NCBI GenBank assembly: GCA_019359835.1
Contig: CM033323.1
Location: 70,314,635 to 70,378,634 of the forward strand
Source: Pharus latifolius
Taxonomy: Eukaryota > Streptophyta > Magnoliopsida > Poales > Poaceae
Length of the DNA: 64,000 nucleotides
Direction: 5' to 3'
Notes under the pieces: generated by a model
What the model was told of the DNA's origin: nothing
Seen by the model: the letters and a program-made list of their open reading frames with translations, nothing else
Database searches by the model: none
Shown here: piece after piece, positions 1 through 12,902 of the stretch
Layout: each line of letters opens with the position of its first letter
Position numbering within the stretch: the stretch's first letter is position 1
Translations under genes and position numbers: made by a program

Positions 1-317
1 GCTAATGATTTCCGGGGTAAGAATTCTCCAAGAAGATTTTCCAAATGTCTTGGTGAGAAATCCTCCGGTCGCCATGAGAAGGGGGATCGGGGTAAAAACC
101 TCCGGGAACAGTTTTTCAAAAATCCCGGTGAGAAATCCTCCAGTCGCCGTGGGAACAGGGAGCTGGCTAAAAACTTCAGGGAAGAATTTTTCGAATATCC
201 CGGTGAGAAATCCTCCAGTCTTCGTGAGAACGGGGAGCGGGGTAAAAACCTCCGGGGACAGTTTTTCGAAAATTCCATCTCGTCAGGGAGAGTTTTGCTC
301 CCGAGGAGGATGAACCC
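1..317. repeat. 75-bp tandem repeats, left remnant of gypsy element B
   Basis: The phrase GGTGAGAAATCCTCC recurs at 52, 127 and 202, an exact 75-bp period. The array stops at 317, where the LTR of element A begins. I interpret it as the 3' non-coding part of gypsy B, because the related element C also has a tandem array (76-bp period) between its pol region and its antisense gene. That would make B continuous across the inserted element A. The array is open in one frame because 75 is a multiple of three, but nothing suggests a protein. Confidence 0.6.
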
Positions 318-3300
318 TGTAACACCCTGAGTTTAGGGGTAAAAACTTTCTTTTTAATAAAAGTCATGCATGCATGTATCTCTGTAGTAGTAGCAAGATC
401 AATTCAACCCAAATCTATCCTAAGCCCCAAATATCTCAAAATCTTCCCTGTGAGTCCAAATCAAGATCTGACTTTCCAGTTATGATCTACTATTTATCCT
501 GAGAGTAAAAGCCTTCAGAATCCAGATTCAATTCCATCTCTAACTCCCAGATTGGTCAATTCTTTCTGTTTTCGAAAACATAAATTATTTAAATACCCTA
601 ATTACCCTGAATACCCCAAATCCTGATTTAATCAAATCTTGACCAAATCCAGTCTAGATTATTCTTGAATTATGATCAAGGGTATGCCAGAACCTTAATC
701 CGAAAAAGTTGGCAACCAGATTCCATCATCCAAGCCCTTTTAGCAGATCAGTCCAAATTTTACTACGAATTAGTCCTTTTCCAGATTGTGAGGACCCAAA
801 AAGGCTAAAAGCCACAAATCAACTCCAAATTCAAATTTGTTTCTGGGAACACCTCCCAAATGCTAATTAATACAAAATCTTCTTTTATCAGAACACCCAA
901 ATCTCTCTCCAATTATCTTGAATTCAAAATCGACAAAACTCAAGATTTAATTTACCCTAAATACCCTATTTTTGGTTTATATCGAAAATCATCAAATCAT
1001 GCCAAATTTCACCAAATTTCTTGCTGGATGAGCATAAGGTATAAGTTTATACTCATGTGTGAAATCAGATTGCAGATTACCGCTCTCTAAACCAGAAATT
1101 ACAAATCAGTCCAGAATTCAATCAAAGATCCTTGCAACCAGGTCCCTGGATTGACCAGAGCTGCAGTTCGCGACCAGAGCTCCCAGCTCCTTCAACCACA
1201 GCCGGCACAGTGCTCGATCGCGACTGGAACTCACGACCGCTTTGATCAGCGCCACTGCGACCGCGACTAGGTGTGCTGTGTCATCGTGATCGTCGCCGCC
1301 GACCTTCGCAGTGCTCGTGTTCACCTGAGTTTGCATGGGTGCACGTGTCTGCACCTCAGTCATTGTCGTGGCAGTCAATGTCCAGCGCATCAGCAGCGCG
1401 CGCGCCAGAGAGAAGATTGAACCTACACACTTGCTTGCCGTTGCTTCAATCCGAAGACTTTACCGGCGCAAGCTTCTTAACCTTCAAGCAGTGAGCTTCG
1501 TCCTGTCCTATGCCTATAAATAGCAGCCCCAGAGTAGCTTCTTCATGTCCAGCACTTCTCTCCAGGACTTCTTAGCAAATTAAACTAAATTCTCTTGACT
1601 TGTCTTCTTCTCCGGCGAGCCGCCGAGGAGGAGCTCGACGCCAGGCCGATTCACTATACCAACTTCCAAATTGAAGTGACCAGTACGTGTCTCATGTCTA
1701 AGTTCTCATGCTATAGCATTTAATCGAGTTTTAGTGAACCACAACGCCAGTGATTGCCGTATTTTGAAAATGTCCTGTTCCAGCAATTGCGTCTGCTCCA
1801 GTCCAAATTGATCTTTCCTGTAGTAGAAGAAATTGATCAATGAAGTTTTCTCAGCAAGCCTAAGCATCAAGATTTCAAAATTCAGTTCAGATTGAAGTTT
1901 TCCCCTTTTCTGTGCGCCACCGGCGATGGGTCACGTCGCCAGGCCGTGCCACCGTTCCTCCGATCCAATTGACCATTTCAGAAGTTTTACCTCACTTCCC
2001 TACGACTCTCATAGCAAACAATTGACCTCTGAAGCAGTATGTTGATTTTGCCCAATTCGGTGCTTTCTTCTCCGGCCGCGGTGTTGACTTCCTCGCCGAT
2101 GCCGCCTTAGGCCGATTCTCTTCATCCACACTATCTGAAGCTGCCCAGGAACTCAACTGTGCCTTCAAATTGGAGTTTGAATCACTACAACGCTCTGTTG
2201 TCGTTGAAGCCGTCTTCTTCTCCGGCGCAACTCGTCGCCGTTCGCCGCCATGCCATCTCCAGTCGAGCCACTGCATCAAACAGTACCACTTAGCTCTAGC
2301 TAGCTTCAGCAACCTCAAGTCTTAGCAGCGCAGCACCAAATCCTGATTTGAGTGTTTTACCCTTCGCTGCCGTACTGCCAGCGTGTCGCCCGGTTGCCGC
2401 TGGCCACCGCGTCGCCCGGTTGCCGCTGGCCACCGCCGTCGATGCCACCTTGTCTAGAATCTTCATCTTGATCTCCTGAACACTTTCCTCTACTAGGTCG
2501 ATCTCTGAATCTGCACAGAAATGCCAGATATCGCTGTGCCAAGATCTTGTCCAGTGGCTTCACTGTGTCGTGTCACCACCGTGTTCTTCGCCGATTTTCA
2601 TCACTGTCCGGCCATCTTCAGCCTTGAAACCTGTTGTATCATTTGTTTCTGTTATCAAGGCCTATCTCCCAGACAAAGTGGTGCATCAATTGGAGCCCTA
2701 GATCAAAAGTTATGACAAGCCCTAGTTTCTAGCCATGTCAGTCCAATGCTAGTTTATGCCAGCCAGTGCCATTAGCCCTTTTCACCTTCCTCCAGACAGG
2801 AATCTTGAAAATGACTTTGTCTCTTAGACTCCTGATGTTGTGATCTACATTTTCTTCTTCTGTCACAACTTGAGTTGAGCCCTCTATCAACCATTAATCC
2901 TTTGTCGATGCCTTAAACCGAATGTCGACCTAAAGACGTTCGTCATTTTTGGGCATTTCATCTTTGCATTATTGCATGTAGTATAATAATGTATTGAAAA
3001 GGTTGTAATTCTTGGTTGCTTGCTTGATCTTTGCTCAGAGCCGGAGCCAGAGTTCGAGGACTTCACTGCCGACCCGACATCAGCTGCTGTCTCTTACGAC
3101 GCGGAAGGCAAGTCATAGTCTTGATCATCTTGAACCTATATTTTATGAGTTGCTATGATATGACCTTGAGTATAAATAATATTGCATGTGAAAGAATGGT
3201 TGAATTATGAATTGGCAGTACTAGGATGGATGCCTGTGAAATGTGAAATGATCAAATACTGAGCCATGAACTATTATATATGTACTTATATATATATTCA

Positions 3301-4604
3301 TGAAATAAAACCCCTAGCCGTGACCAAGGTTTTGGTATAGAATGGTGGTACTAGCACTGGATGTGCTTGGCTGCAGTGGATGTGCAGGCACTGAAGGTGC
3401 ATGGTTTGTGGTATGATCTGGTCATTGGCATATAAGGACTAGAACCTTGTGTTGTGCGTCTAGTGGAATGAAAAACGTGCTAACCGCAAGCCTGGTATGG
3501 GACAGGCCTGAACAAGTACTTATGCGGATCGCACATGAAACCCCTGCATGAGATGGAAAGTGATGCACGAATTTCACGGAGTGCGGCTCCTACACATATC
3601 ACTGAATGTGATCATGCATGCTGACCCAGTAATGGGAAGAGGCTTGGGGGTGGGGGTATAGCCCGCCACAACTGTGGTTCGTGAGAGATCCACAAGGTCA
3701 GGGGTGAATTGTGAATGAAACATAACAAAAGTTCTTATTATCTCCACCTTGCCACTCACAGTATGCAGTGACAAAGGGTCTAATCATATTGATAGGATGG
3801 GCATGAAAGTGGAATATCTTGCGGGTAAATTGGTACCTCTCTACAGAGTTAAAAACGCATTCGAATACTCCGAGCTCCCGAGTTTATAGGAGTCTGCTGC
3901 GGTGGATTAAATCCACAGGGTGTGGCACAAGTATGTTTTCTAAATAAAATTTGATAAGTCAAGATTACCTAAATGACATGTGTTGTCATGATAAGGGGTG
4001 CTGCCGTGGACTGTCGTGTGTCAACGTGTCACGCTATAATTTAGTGAACATGAATAGCGACGCTATGTTATGAAAAGTGCGGCCATGAGATGAGATATAA
4101 AAGAAAAGATTATTTACAAACATCCACACTTCTTTACTAGCATAGGTTCATATCATCACTACTATATATATCTACTCTTACCTATGACTTGCTGAGTACG
4201 TAAGTACTCATCCTTGCCAACTTCAATCCAGAAGATGGAGTATTTCACGACCAAGAAGAAGGCGTGGAGAACTTCTTGGACCCAGATGGAGGAGAGCCAA
4301 TTCCGCCAGAACCCTGATGCGTGTTGTTCTACCATCAACTTCTTGCTGTGGGAGGGTCACCTATCTTCTGCTGTGTAGATATTATTTTGCTAAAACCCGT
4401 AAGCCGCAAAGGCATTGTAATATTTTTAAGTTGTAAGGCCAGCAGGCCTCACTACTTAATATTTTGTAAGTTTTGCTGCTGCAATGTGAATATACTCCTG
4501 TGCTTGACTTATCCTGGGAAGTCAATGGTATGCATATATGGGACCAGCTGCAGAGGGCTGGGTCTCCACAGGAGTAGTCGTAGTCCCAAACTCGGGGCGC
4601 GACA
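318..4604 (+). repeat. 5' LTR of gypsy A (4,287 bp)
   Basis: It begins TGTAACACCC and ends GGGGCGCGACA, followed by six bases and then the primer binding site, so the 3' boundary is well defined. The solo LTR at 35794-40439 (opposite strand) is the same family: both share the terminal sequences, the stretch after the start (GTTTAGGGGT with CTTTC nearby) and the promoter-proximal blocks. The LTR includes a GC-rich segment (about 1140-1460 and 2060-2480) inside otherwise AT-rich DNA, and a two-copy 26-bp repeat near 2385-2436. Small open frames inside it look like chance. Confidence 0.85.
1515..1522 (+). promoter_or_regulatory. TATA box candidate in LTR A
   Basis: TATAAATA occurs in the GC-rich context GCCTATAAATAGCAGCCCC, about 1.2 kb into the LTR. 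This is where a U3 promoter would be expected. The solo LTR F has TTTAAATA at the comparable place on the minus strand (39187 down to 39180). Confidence 0.5.
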
Positions 4605-4610
4605 AAATTA

Positions 4611-4622
4611 TGGTATCAGAGC
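4611..4622 (+). other. Primer binding site of gypsy A (tRNA-iMet type)
   Basis: TGGTATCAGAGC matches the usual plant retrotransposon primer binding site complementary to the 3' end of initiator tRNA-Met. It lies six bases after the LTR end at 4604. Confidence 0.85.
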
Positions 4623-5015
4623 AGCTTGAGAACTTGACTGTAGGACGACACCTTTAGGAGTTGGCTCGCCAGGAAGGCGTAAATTATTTAAAAACTATTT
4701 CTCTAAAAACTCTATTTTGGTAAAAATGAGCTTTGTAGCTCCTAAAAACCTTTATTTCAAAATCTTGTTGGTTTTCTAAAAAGAATCAGTAAGATAGGAA
4801 AAGTGTGTTTTGTTTAGCTGGTGGTGGTATAGATAGAGCTGGTAGGTGCTCTTGATAGCCTTGTGATTCGCTGTTGCTTATGCAATGGTTAACTTGTGTA
4901 TTATGGCTAGTAGCCTAAGTATTTCAGGCACTAAAGTAGTTTGCATTAATTTCTGCACTGTTGTCTTAGTTGGCCATAGTTAGTTAGATCGGTTTGAACC
5001 CTTTTCAGAGCCACC

Positions 5016-6793
5016 ATGGTTGATACAAGAAGGAGATCCCGAAGCGGTGGAGAAGGTAGAGAACAGACTCCACAGGAAAAAGATCCTATGGCGAGAGACC
5101 CTTTATTTCAGCAAGGATCCCAGAGTTCCAATTCTCCCCAGAATGAACAACCCAGCATTCAAGAAATTCTCCTATCCATGGAGAAAAATCGCCAAGAAGC
5201 CCAGATAGCTCATACCCAACTGTTGGCTCAAATAGTTCAGAGAATGCCTACTGGAACCACAGAAGGAACTACTGTAGGTGCCAGACTAACAGATTTTCAA
5301 AAGACCCACCCACCAACATTCTCTAGTGCGACCGATCCCATGGTTGCTGATGACTAGTTAAGGGATATCGAGAGGAAACTGGACACAATCCGATGTAGCG
5401 ACCAAGAGAAGGTTTTGTTTGGATCTCACTAGTTAGCAGGAGCTGCAGCCGCATGGTGGATGAATTATCAGGAGGCTCACCTTGACAAAGATAACATTTG
5501 TTGGACGGAATTTAAAGAACAATTTCCGAAATTCCACATACCTACCGGCGTCATAGCTGCCAAACATCGGGAATTCCATAATTTGATTGAAGGAAACAAG
5601 ACGGTTACCGAATATCTGCATCAGTTCACTCACCTAGCTCGGTATGCACTGGAGATGTCGATACCGAGGAGAAGAAAATAGAACGCTTTGCAGAAGGACT
5701 TCAATACTACTTGCAGTACCAAATCGCCTCCCATGAGTTTACTAAATTTCAAACACTAGTGAACAGGGTTTTAAAGATAGAGGAGAAGAGGAATATGGGA
5801 GAAGAAAGCCGAAAGTGAAGGATGCTCCAGCAAGCGCGGCCACAGACAAACCCAACCAGAGGAAGAGCCCCTATCGCCTCTAGTTTTTGACCATCGTACC
5901 AGACCCCTAGACCAGCAATGACACTGTGCCCCAATTGCAAAGGAAACCATCTCCAAAAGGACTGCCCTCACACGAGCACCCATTCTTTCCACTGCGGACA
6001 GTGTGGACATCATAGAGAATTCTGTCCATGGATTCAACTTCCATCATCCATCGCCAGGTCACAGGCAGGAACACAATCAGCAGCACCCAGAGTACCGGTG
6101 TCACCATCACAAAAGTTTAGAGGAACTTCACCAGGAAGAGGAGGAAGCATGGCGAACCGAGGAAGAGGAAGAGGTAGAACACCAATTGCAACTCAAGGAG
6201 GAAAGCTAAACTACACTTCCATCCAAGAAGTGAGAAACGCCACCGACATTCTTCTAGGTAGATTTCTGATCCAGTCTACATCTGCCTTAATATTGTTTGA
6301 TCCTGGTACTACAAACTCCTTTATGTCAAAAGAATTTGCATCTGAGATTGAAATGCATATAGCACCATTAGAATACCCCATGATTATACAAACTCCAAGG
6401 GCTAGATTATCTGTCTACTCGATCTGCCCAAATGTAACCTTCAATATAGAAGGGGTAGAATTCGAGGCAAATCTGCTAGTTTTAGAACTGCAAGGTCTAG
6501 ACATTATATTGGGCATGGATTGGTTGTCCCAACATAAAGGTCTAGTAGATTGTGAAGAGAAAAACTTAAGCCTTGTCAGTAGCCAAGGGGAAAAAGTTTT
6601 ATTCTATGCGGAAAGATCATCAACCAAGGAACCGCTAGGATCTATTCAAGCATTGCAGAAGATATGCCTCGAACAACCTATACTACAGCTATATTCTGAT
6701 GTATTTCCAGAAGAACTTCCAAGAATGCCACCCGATAGGGACATAGAGTTCTCTATTGAGCTTAAACCAGGAGCAGCGCCCATAGCAAAATGA
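5016..6793 (+). pseudogene. gag-protease of gypsy A, broken
   Basis: The start at 5016 has good plant context (CCACCATGG). The gag capsid region is followed by CCHC-type zinc fingers (CPNCKGNHLQKDCP near 5925 and a second C-x2-C motif after it). The aspartic protease carries DPGTTNSFMS near 6300, where the usual active site would read D-[ST]-G; here the serine or threonine position is proline. In-frame stops lie at 5355-5357 and 5430-5432, with a frameshift near 5650. The protease segment from 5918 is open to a TGA at 6791-6793, where related elements have arginine (CGA). Gag would form the particle, and protease would cut the polyprotein. Confidence 0.8.
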
Positions 6794-8607
6794 CCCTACC
6801 GGATGTCAGTTTTTGAATTAGAAGAGCTCAAGAGCCAATTGGAAGACTTGGAAAATAAAGGATTCATCAGACCCAGTGCTTCACCATGGGGAGCCCCGGT
6901 ATTATTTGTAAGGAAGAAGGACAGAAGTTTACGAATGTGTGTAGATTATCGAGCCTTGAATGAAGTTACCATAAAGAACAAGTACCCATTACCAAGAATT
7001 GACGATTTGTTCGATCAACTTCGAGGAGCCAAGGTATTCTCCAAGATAGACTTGAAGTCTGGATACCATCAACTGAAGATCAAGAAAGAAGATATATCGA
7101 AGACTGCTTTCACCACTAGATACGGGCTGTATGAGTTTACAGTAGTACCATTTGTCTTAACCAATGCCCCAGTAGCCTTCATGAATGTCATGAATAGCAC
7201 ATTTATGGATTTCCTTGACAAGTTTGTCATAGTGTTCATAGATGACATTATGTATATTCCAGGAATACAGAAGAGCATGAGCAACATCTACATCTAGTCT
7301 TGGAAAAGTTACGAGAGAGGCAATTTTATGCCAAGTTTGATAAATGTGAGTTTTGGACGTCAAGGATTGCATGTCTTGGACATTTAATGACAGCAGAAGG
7401 AATTTCAGTGGATCCAGTTAAAAATTCTGCTATCAAGGAATGGAAACAGCCCACCACAGTTCCAGAAATCAGAAGTTTCTTAGGATTGGCAGGTTACTAC
7501 AGAAGATTCATAGAAGGATTCGCCCAGATTGCTAAGCCTCTTACAAACCTGCTAAAGAAGGATGTTGCATTTGAATGGACCACTAAATGCGAAGAAAGTT
7601 TTCAGAAGCTAAAGCATAAATTGACAATAACACCAGTCCTTACCTTGCCAGATAGCAAAGAAGATTTTGTAGTTTATTGTGATGCTTCGAAGCAAGGAAT
7701 AGGCTATGTGTTAATGCAACAAGGTCGGGTAGTAGCTTACGCTTCACGCCAATTCAGGCCACATGAGGAAAACTATCCAACTCATGACTTGGAATTGGCA
7801 GCAGTAGTACATGCCTTGAAGATATGGCGACACTACCTCATTGGAAATAAATGTGAGATTTTTACAGATCATAAGAGTCTCAAGTATATCTTCACTCAGA
7901 CGGAGCTCAACATGCGTCAATGACGATGGTTAGAGTTGATTAAAGATCATGACCTTAGCATCTAGTACCATCCAGGAAAGGCTAACGTAGTAGCAGATGC
8001 CTTAAGAAGGAAGGTTTACAACCTGCAAGAAACAGTCATACTAAGGAATTCTTACCTACAACGAGAATTGCAGAATCATCAAGTGGAAGTAGTACCACAA
8101 GGAACAGTAGCTACTCTAATAGTAAAGCCTCAACTTGAAGAATAGATAGGGAATGCCTAGAAGGAAGATGAGGAGATTTGCAAGATCAAGAGCCGAATCA
8201 AGTTAGGAAAAGCTCAAGGTTTTACTGAAGACGACCAAGGAATTGTGTGGTATCGAGGAAGGATCTGTGTACCACAAAGCGCAAACCTTAAGGAATCAAT
8301 TCTCCATGAAGCGCATAAAACTCCATACTCGATACACCCTGGTAACACAAAGATATATCAGGACCTGAAAACTCGATTCTGATGGGATAATATGTAGAGA
8401 GAGATTGCAAAATATATTGCAAACTGTGATACATGTCAGCAAGTTAAAGCAGAGCACCAGAAGACAGCCGGAAAGCTACAACCTCTACCAATACCATTAT
8501 GAAAATGGGAAGAAATCGGCATGGATTTCATTACAGGATTACCTAAAACTCGAGGAGGATATGACTCCATATGGGTCATTGTGGACAGACTCACCAAGGT
8601 AGCTCAC
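6794..8607 (+). pseudogene. pol of gypsy A: RT, RNase H, start of integrase, broken
   Basis: Reverse transcriptase is clear (WGAPVLFVRKKDRSLRMCVD near 6890; catalytic FIDDI near 7240). A frameshift follows near 7290, then the RT thumb (SFLGLAGYYRRFI), RNase H (VVYCDASKQGIG, TDHKSLKYI) and the H2C2 zinc region of integrase (CDTCQQVK). The integrase core starts with GMDFITGLPKTRGGYDSIW and is cut at 8607. Stops at 7921 and about 7963, and several between 8140 and 8505, replace Arg, Trp or Gln codons. The tally of such changes is treated as a separate finding. The element cannot be autonomous. Confidence 0.85.
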
Positions 8608-8817
8608 TGAGGGCATCCTCGCGGGGAGGGCATCGCCATGAGAGACGGTAATGTAGGGACCTACAGTGAGCCCAAGCTAAGGAAAACCAATTGTATTAAC
8701 AAGGAATTGAGATACAACACCTCCCCCCGCAAGATCGTGATGGGGGAGGGAACGATGAGTACAATGTCTCCCTCCCCTCTGGCGTAATCGCTCCGGGGGA
8801 GGGGACGAGCCCGTAGG

Positions 8818-9834
8818 CTAGATGTAGAACTTGCGAAGCAAGCGTGCGTTCCATGTGTGCTTCAGCCCCTGCTCTTGAAGGTTGGAGAGCTTGTAAGCCC
8901 CCGAGCCCAGGACTGCTGAGATCTTGTAAGGGCCCTCCCACTTGGGGGAGAACTTGCCCTGGGCTTGGGGGTTGGTTACGCACTTGAGGACAAGGTGCCC
9001 TAGACGGAATGCTCTCTCGCGGACACGCTGGTTGTATGCGCACGCCATTTCGCTCTCGTAGATGGCGTGGCGGAGGAGCGCTTGGTCGCGTTCCTCTTCG
9101 ATGAGGTCGACCTCCAGTCGCTGATTTGCCTCGTTGGCTTGGTACGTTGTGGTCGTACCTCTATCGAGGAGCTCGACCCGCAGCAACTGGAAGCCAATCT
9201 CTGGGGGGAGAACCGCCTCTGCCCCGTACATGAGGGAGAAGGGTGTGCGTCCCGTCGCCCGGCTCGGGGTCGTATGTATGGAACAGAGGATGCTGGGAAG
9301 CTCCTCCACCCATGCGCCCCATTTGGAGGCAGCTTGTTCGAGTCGTCGGCGTAACCCCTGTAGGATTATGCCGTTGACCCTTTCAACGGCACCGTTGACC
9401 CTTTCAACCGCCCCGTTGCTCTGGGGGTGAGCTACCGAGGCGAAGTGGACGATGAGCCCCAAGCCTTCGCAGAATTCTCAGAAATGTGCCGAGTCGAATT
9501 GGGTCCCATTATTGACAGTGATTTCCCGGGGGACCCCAAAACGACATACGACATTCTTCCAGAAAAACTGTTGTACTGCCCGGGACGTGATGCTGGCCAG
9601 AGGCTTGGCCTCTACCCACTTGGTGAAGTAGTCGACTGCGACCACCGCATACTTGTAGCCCCCAGGCCCTGGGGGGAAGGGGCCCAGGAAGTCCATCCCC
9701 CAGCTCACAAAGGGCCAAGTAATGGGATAGTCTGCAGTGTCACAGAGGGGAGGTTGGAACCCTTGGTCATCTTCTGGCAGGCCTCGCACGTAGAGACAAG
9801 GTCTCACGTGTCACGGACTACTGTGGGCCAATAA
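8818..9834 (-). pseudogene. Integrase of gypsy B, broken
   Basis: Integrase would join element cDNA to the chromosome. The core starts near 9710 (GMDFLGPFPPG). The second catalytic position reads TVNNGTQFD, where the first N replaces the usual catalytic Asp; gypsy C keeps TIDNGTQFD. An in-frame TGA at 9478-9480 separates the core from the rest and falls where related copies have Arg. The segment with the catalytic Glu (HPQSNGAVERVNG, near 9405) is followed by a seven-residue in-frame repeat of the same motif. The C-terminal part ends LLRKFYI then TAG at 8818. Confidence 0.85.
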
Positions 9835-11095
9835 AAGCCCTGACGAAGGGCCTTGGCCGCAACGGTGTGCAGAGCCAGGTGAGACCCGCAACTCCCCGAG
9901 TGGATGTCCTCTAGGAGTTGGAGCCCTTCCTGCCGTGGGAGGCAGCAGAGCAGGGCGGAGGCCCCCCGCTTGTAAAGCTTCCCCTCCAGCAGGAGATATG
10001 CCCAAGCCTTGGCTCGACGGCACTTGGCCTTGGTCTCGTTGGGAGGGTCCCCCTCCCCCTTGATGAAGGAGATAAGGGGGTCCATCCAAGATGCGACTCG
10101 GGAAATCTCGGAGACTTCCGAGACGCGGGACCCATTGTCCGCGTCCGGGGAGGTCACCGAGGGCTTCGCGATGATCTCCAAAAAAGCTCCCCTGGGGAGC
10201 GGTTCCCGAGCGCTGGCTGCCCAGGCCAGGGCATCGGCCCGGTCATTGTCCCTCCGCGGGATGTGCCGGGCCCCTAGGCCGTCGAAGTGCTTCTCCATCT
10301 TGCGTACCTCCTGCAAGTAGAGACTCAAGTTTGCGTCATGGCACAAGTAGGAGTTGTCCATTTAGCAAACTACGAGCGGGAGTCTCCTTTCACGAGGAGG
10401 CGACGAATCCCCAGGGAGCGCGCGAGGCGCAACCCGAGGAGCAAAGCCTCGTATTCGGCGACGTTGTTCGTGGCGGGGAACTCGAGCCGCGCCGCGTACT
10501 CCAGTTCCCTCCCCTCGGGGCTTCAGAGGACTACCCCCGTGCCGGCCCCAGCGAGACACAAGGAGCCATCAAACATGAGCGTCCAATGGTCACGGTGCCG
10601 GGGGGGTTCGGGGAGGCTCTCGTCTCCGGACCCAAAGGCAGGGGTCCACTCCGCCACAAAGTCGGCAAGGACTTGTGACTTGATGGCTGAGTGCCCAGTG
10701 AGGGAAAGGGAGAAGGGAGCAAGCTCGGCCCCCCACTTTCTGATCCGGCCGATGGCTTCTTTGTTCCAGAGTACCTCTCCCAAAGGGAGGGACGACGGGA
10801 CAGTGATCGGGTGTCCCAGGAAGTAGTGACGAAGCTTCTGGGACGCCGTTAGGAGGGTGTAGCAGATCTTCTCCATCTCTGTGTATCAAGTTTTATCCCC
10901 TTGGAGGGCCTTACTCACGTAGTACACGAGACGTTGTTGCCCATCCTGCTCCTTTGCCAACACCGCGCTTACGGCGACCGGGGTCGCGGCGAGGTAAAGG
11001 AGCAAGGGTTCTTCCGGAGACGGGCTCACGAGCATTAAGGGCTCGTGAGGTACTTCTTCAGGTTGTCGAAGGCCTCCTGGGCCTCGGGAGTCCAC
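9835..11095 (-). pseudogene. RNase H and integrase zinc domain of gypsy B, broken
   Basis: RNase H is recognisable from the connection with RT (YVSKALQGDKT near 10890) through WTLMFDGSL near 10585 to the C-terminal HIPRRDNDRADALA motif near 10250. The HHCC-type region, with cleavage-loop sequences resembling gypsy H2C2 domains (LHTVAAKALRQGFYWPT), lies near 9835-9880. At least three frames are needed, with breaks near 10370, 10885 and 9810. Overlapping plus-strand open frames here are GC-driven shadows. Confidence 0.75.
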
Positions 11096-11900
11096 TGGAA
11101 CCCTTCGAGGCCCTGGAGGATTTTGAAGAACTGGAGGCCAGTTCCCCCGATTGCAAGACGAAGCGACTCAGCGAGGCCAAGCGGCCGGTGAGTCGCTGCA
11201 CGTCTTTGACCGAGTGCTGCGGGGACATATCCAGGAATGCCCGGATCTTTTCAGAGTTGGCTTCTATGCCCCACTGGGACACGAGGAAGCCCAGGAGCTT
11301 CCCCCACGTATGCCGAAGGCGCATTTTTCCAGGTTGACCTTCAACCCGTATGCTTGAAGGTTGCGGAAGGTCTCCGCTAAGTCGTAGATGTGAGCGGCCG
11401 TGCGGAGGCTCTTGACGACTGCGTCGTCAACATAGACTTCGATGTTGCGGCCGATTTGGTCCTTGAGGACCAGCGTCATGAGTCGTTGGAAGGTCACTCC
11501 AGCGTTCTTCAACCCGAAGGGCATATGGACGTAGCAGAAGGTTCTGAGGGGAGTTATGAAACTCGTCTTTTTCTCGTCCCCTTTCGCCATCCGGACTTGG
11601 TGATAGCCCGAATACGAGTCTAAGAAGCTCATCAACTCGCACCCCGTGGTCGAGTCGACCAGCTGGTCGATCCACGGGAGCAGGAAGTTGTCTTTGGGGC
11701 AAGCGCGGTTGAGGTCAGTGAAGTCCACGCACATTCGCCACTTGTTGTTCGACTTCTTCACGAGGACGGGGTTCGCGAGCCATTCGGGGTGCAAAACCTC
11801 CCGAATGAACCCCGCCTCTCTGAGCTTGGCGATCTCGGCCTTGATTGCTTCTTGGCGTTCAAGGGAGAGTTTTCTCAGCTTCTGTTTGAGCGGGGGGTAA
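11096..11900 (-). pseudogene. Reverse transcriptase of gypsy B
   Basis: The palm domain is well preserved: NPVLVKKSNNKWRMCVDFTD near 11760, the SGYHQ block near 11600, PFGLKNAGVTFQRLM near 11500 and the catalytic YVDD (EVYVDDAVVKS) near 11430. One long frame covers 11794-11264. A frameshift near 11290 leads to the RT thumb (GFLVSQWGIEANSEKI). RT copies the element RNA into DNA. This stretch could still fold, but the whole pol is not one open frame. Confidence 0.85.
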
Positions 11901-12728
11901 CCGGGGGGTCACTGCTAGTTTGTGCTCGATGACTTCCCGGGCGACGCCTCGCATGTCGGAGGGCTTCCAGGCGAAAACGTCGGAGTTCTTGCATAAGAAA
12001 GCCGCGAGTTGCTCTGTGTGCTCTTTATGGAGATCTGCCCCGATCTTGACGGTCCTGCCTCCGTCGTCCGGGGACAGCGGGACCTTCCAGAGATCCCCTT
12101 CCAGACGCGGCTTGGGGGGAGACCTCCTGGAGGGTACGGCGGTGGCGTCCAATGCTAGGGAAGAGGTCTCTCCCCCCGGGGTCTTGATCATGTTGACGTT
12201 CCCAATCATCGCGGCGGCACGCTCGTATAAAGCGCGGGCCACATCTTGGTTGCCCCGGGCGGTGATCACATCGTGAGGTCCAGGGATCTTCACGCAGAGA
12301 TAGCTTTGGTGGATTGCGGCCCCCAAGCGGTTGATTGTGGTCCTCCCCATGATTGCGTTGTATGAGGAGGGGAGGTCCACCACGTCGAACCGGACCATCT
12401 CCGTCCGGTAGTTGTCTGGGGTACCGAAGGTCATGGGGAGATCCACCTTCCCCACCTGGTGGATCGTCTTCCCCGGGATGAATCCCTACAAGCGCCCTGC
12501 TGCGGGCTGCAGTAGCTTCTCGTCGACTTGCATCTCCCTAAACGCCTTCAGGTACAGGACGTCGGCGGAGCTTCCACCATCGACGAGGATGCGTGCCTGG
12601 TGGCAGTTGTAGATGATGGCGGAGACGATGAGCGCGTCGTCATGGGGGAAGTGAACCCCGCGCGCGTCTTCGTTTATAAAGGTGAGGGGGACTTCCGACC
12701 ACTTCGGTGGTCGGGATGTATGCAGCAC
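11901..12728 (-). pseudogene. Aspartic protease region of gypsy B
   Basis: The protease active-site motif is ARILVDGGSSADVLY near 12590. The conserved segment after it (YNAIMGRTTINRLGAA near 12350) is typical of the Tat/RIRE2 group. The linker to RT includes DVFAWKPSDMRGV near 11950. A stop lies near 12485, where the frame breaks between the two protease halves. Upstream it runs into the proline-rich end of gag without a clear stop-start boundary, as expected for a Gag-Pol polyprotein. Confidence 0.8.
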
Positions 12729-12882
12729 CCCCTCTACCTTTACTTCACGCGCGTACTCCTTGTGCTGGCGCTTGGAGTCTCGCCCAGAGGCAGACCCTCC
12801 CGTGATGACGTTGACACGCCTTTAGGAGGTTTGGAAGGGGAGCGTTTCTGACGGGTCCCCTTCCCGCGCTTGTCCTTGTTGG

Positions 12883-12902
12883 CCCCCCCCCCCCCCCCCC
12901 CC
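12883..12902. repeat. Poly-C tract, 20 bases
   Basis: Twenty consecutive C on the plus strand (G on the gag-coding strand) inside gypsy B gag. The reading frame changes across it. Confidence 0.95.

Larger units (their letters stand above)
318..8607 (+). mobile_element. Ty3/gypsy retrotransposon A, 3'-truncated, very long LTR
   Basis: The order is 5' LTR (318-4604), tRNA-Met-type primer binding site, gag, protease, reverse transcriptase, RNase H and the start of integrase. It ends abruptly at 8607, just after the first catalytic aspartate region of integrase (GMDFITGLP...VDRLTKVAH). No 3' LTR exists, so the right half is deleted. The five bases before the LTR are AACCC (313-317), and no partner copy is visible at 8608. 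The sequence joined at 8608 (GGGCATCCTCGCGGGGAGGG) also occurs in gypsy C at about 35151, so A appears to lie inside gypsy B. The gag and pol style and the long LTR suggest the Tekay/Del lineage, by inference. Confidence 0.85.
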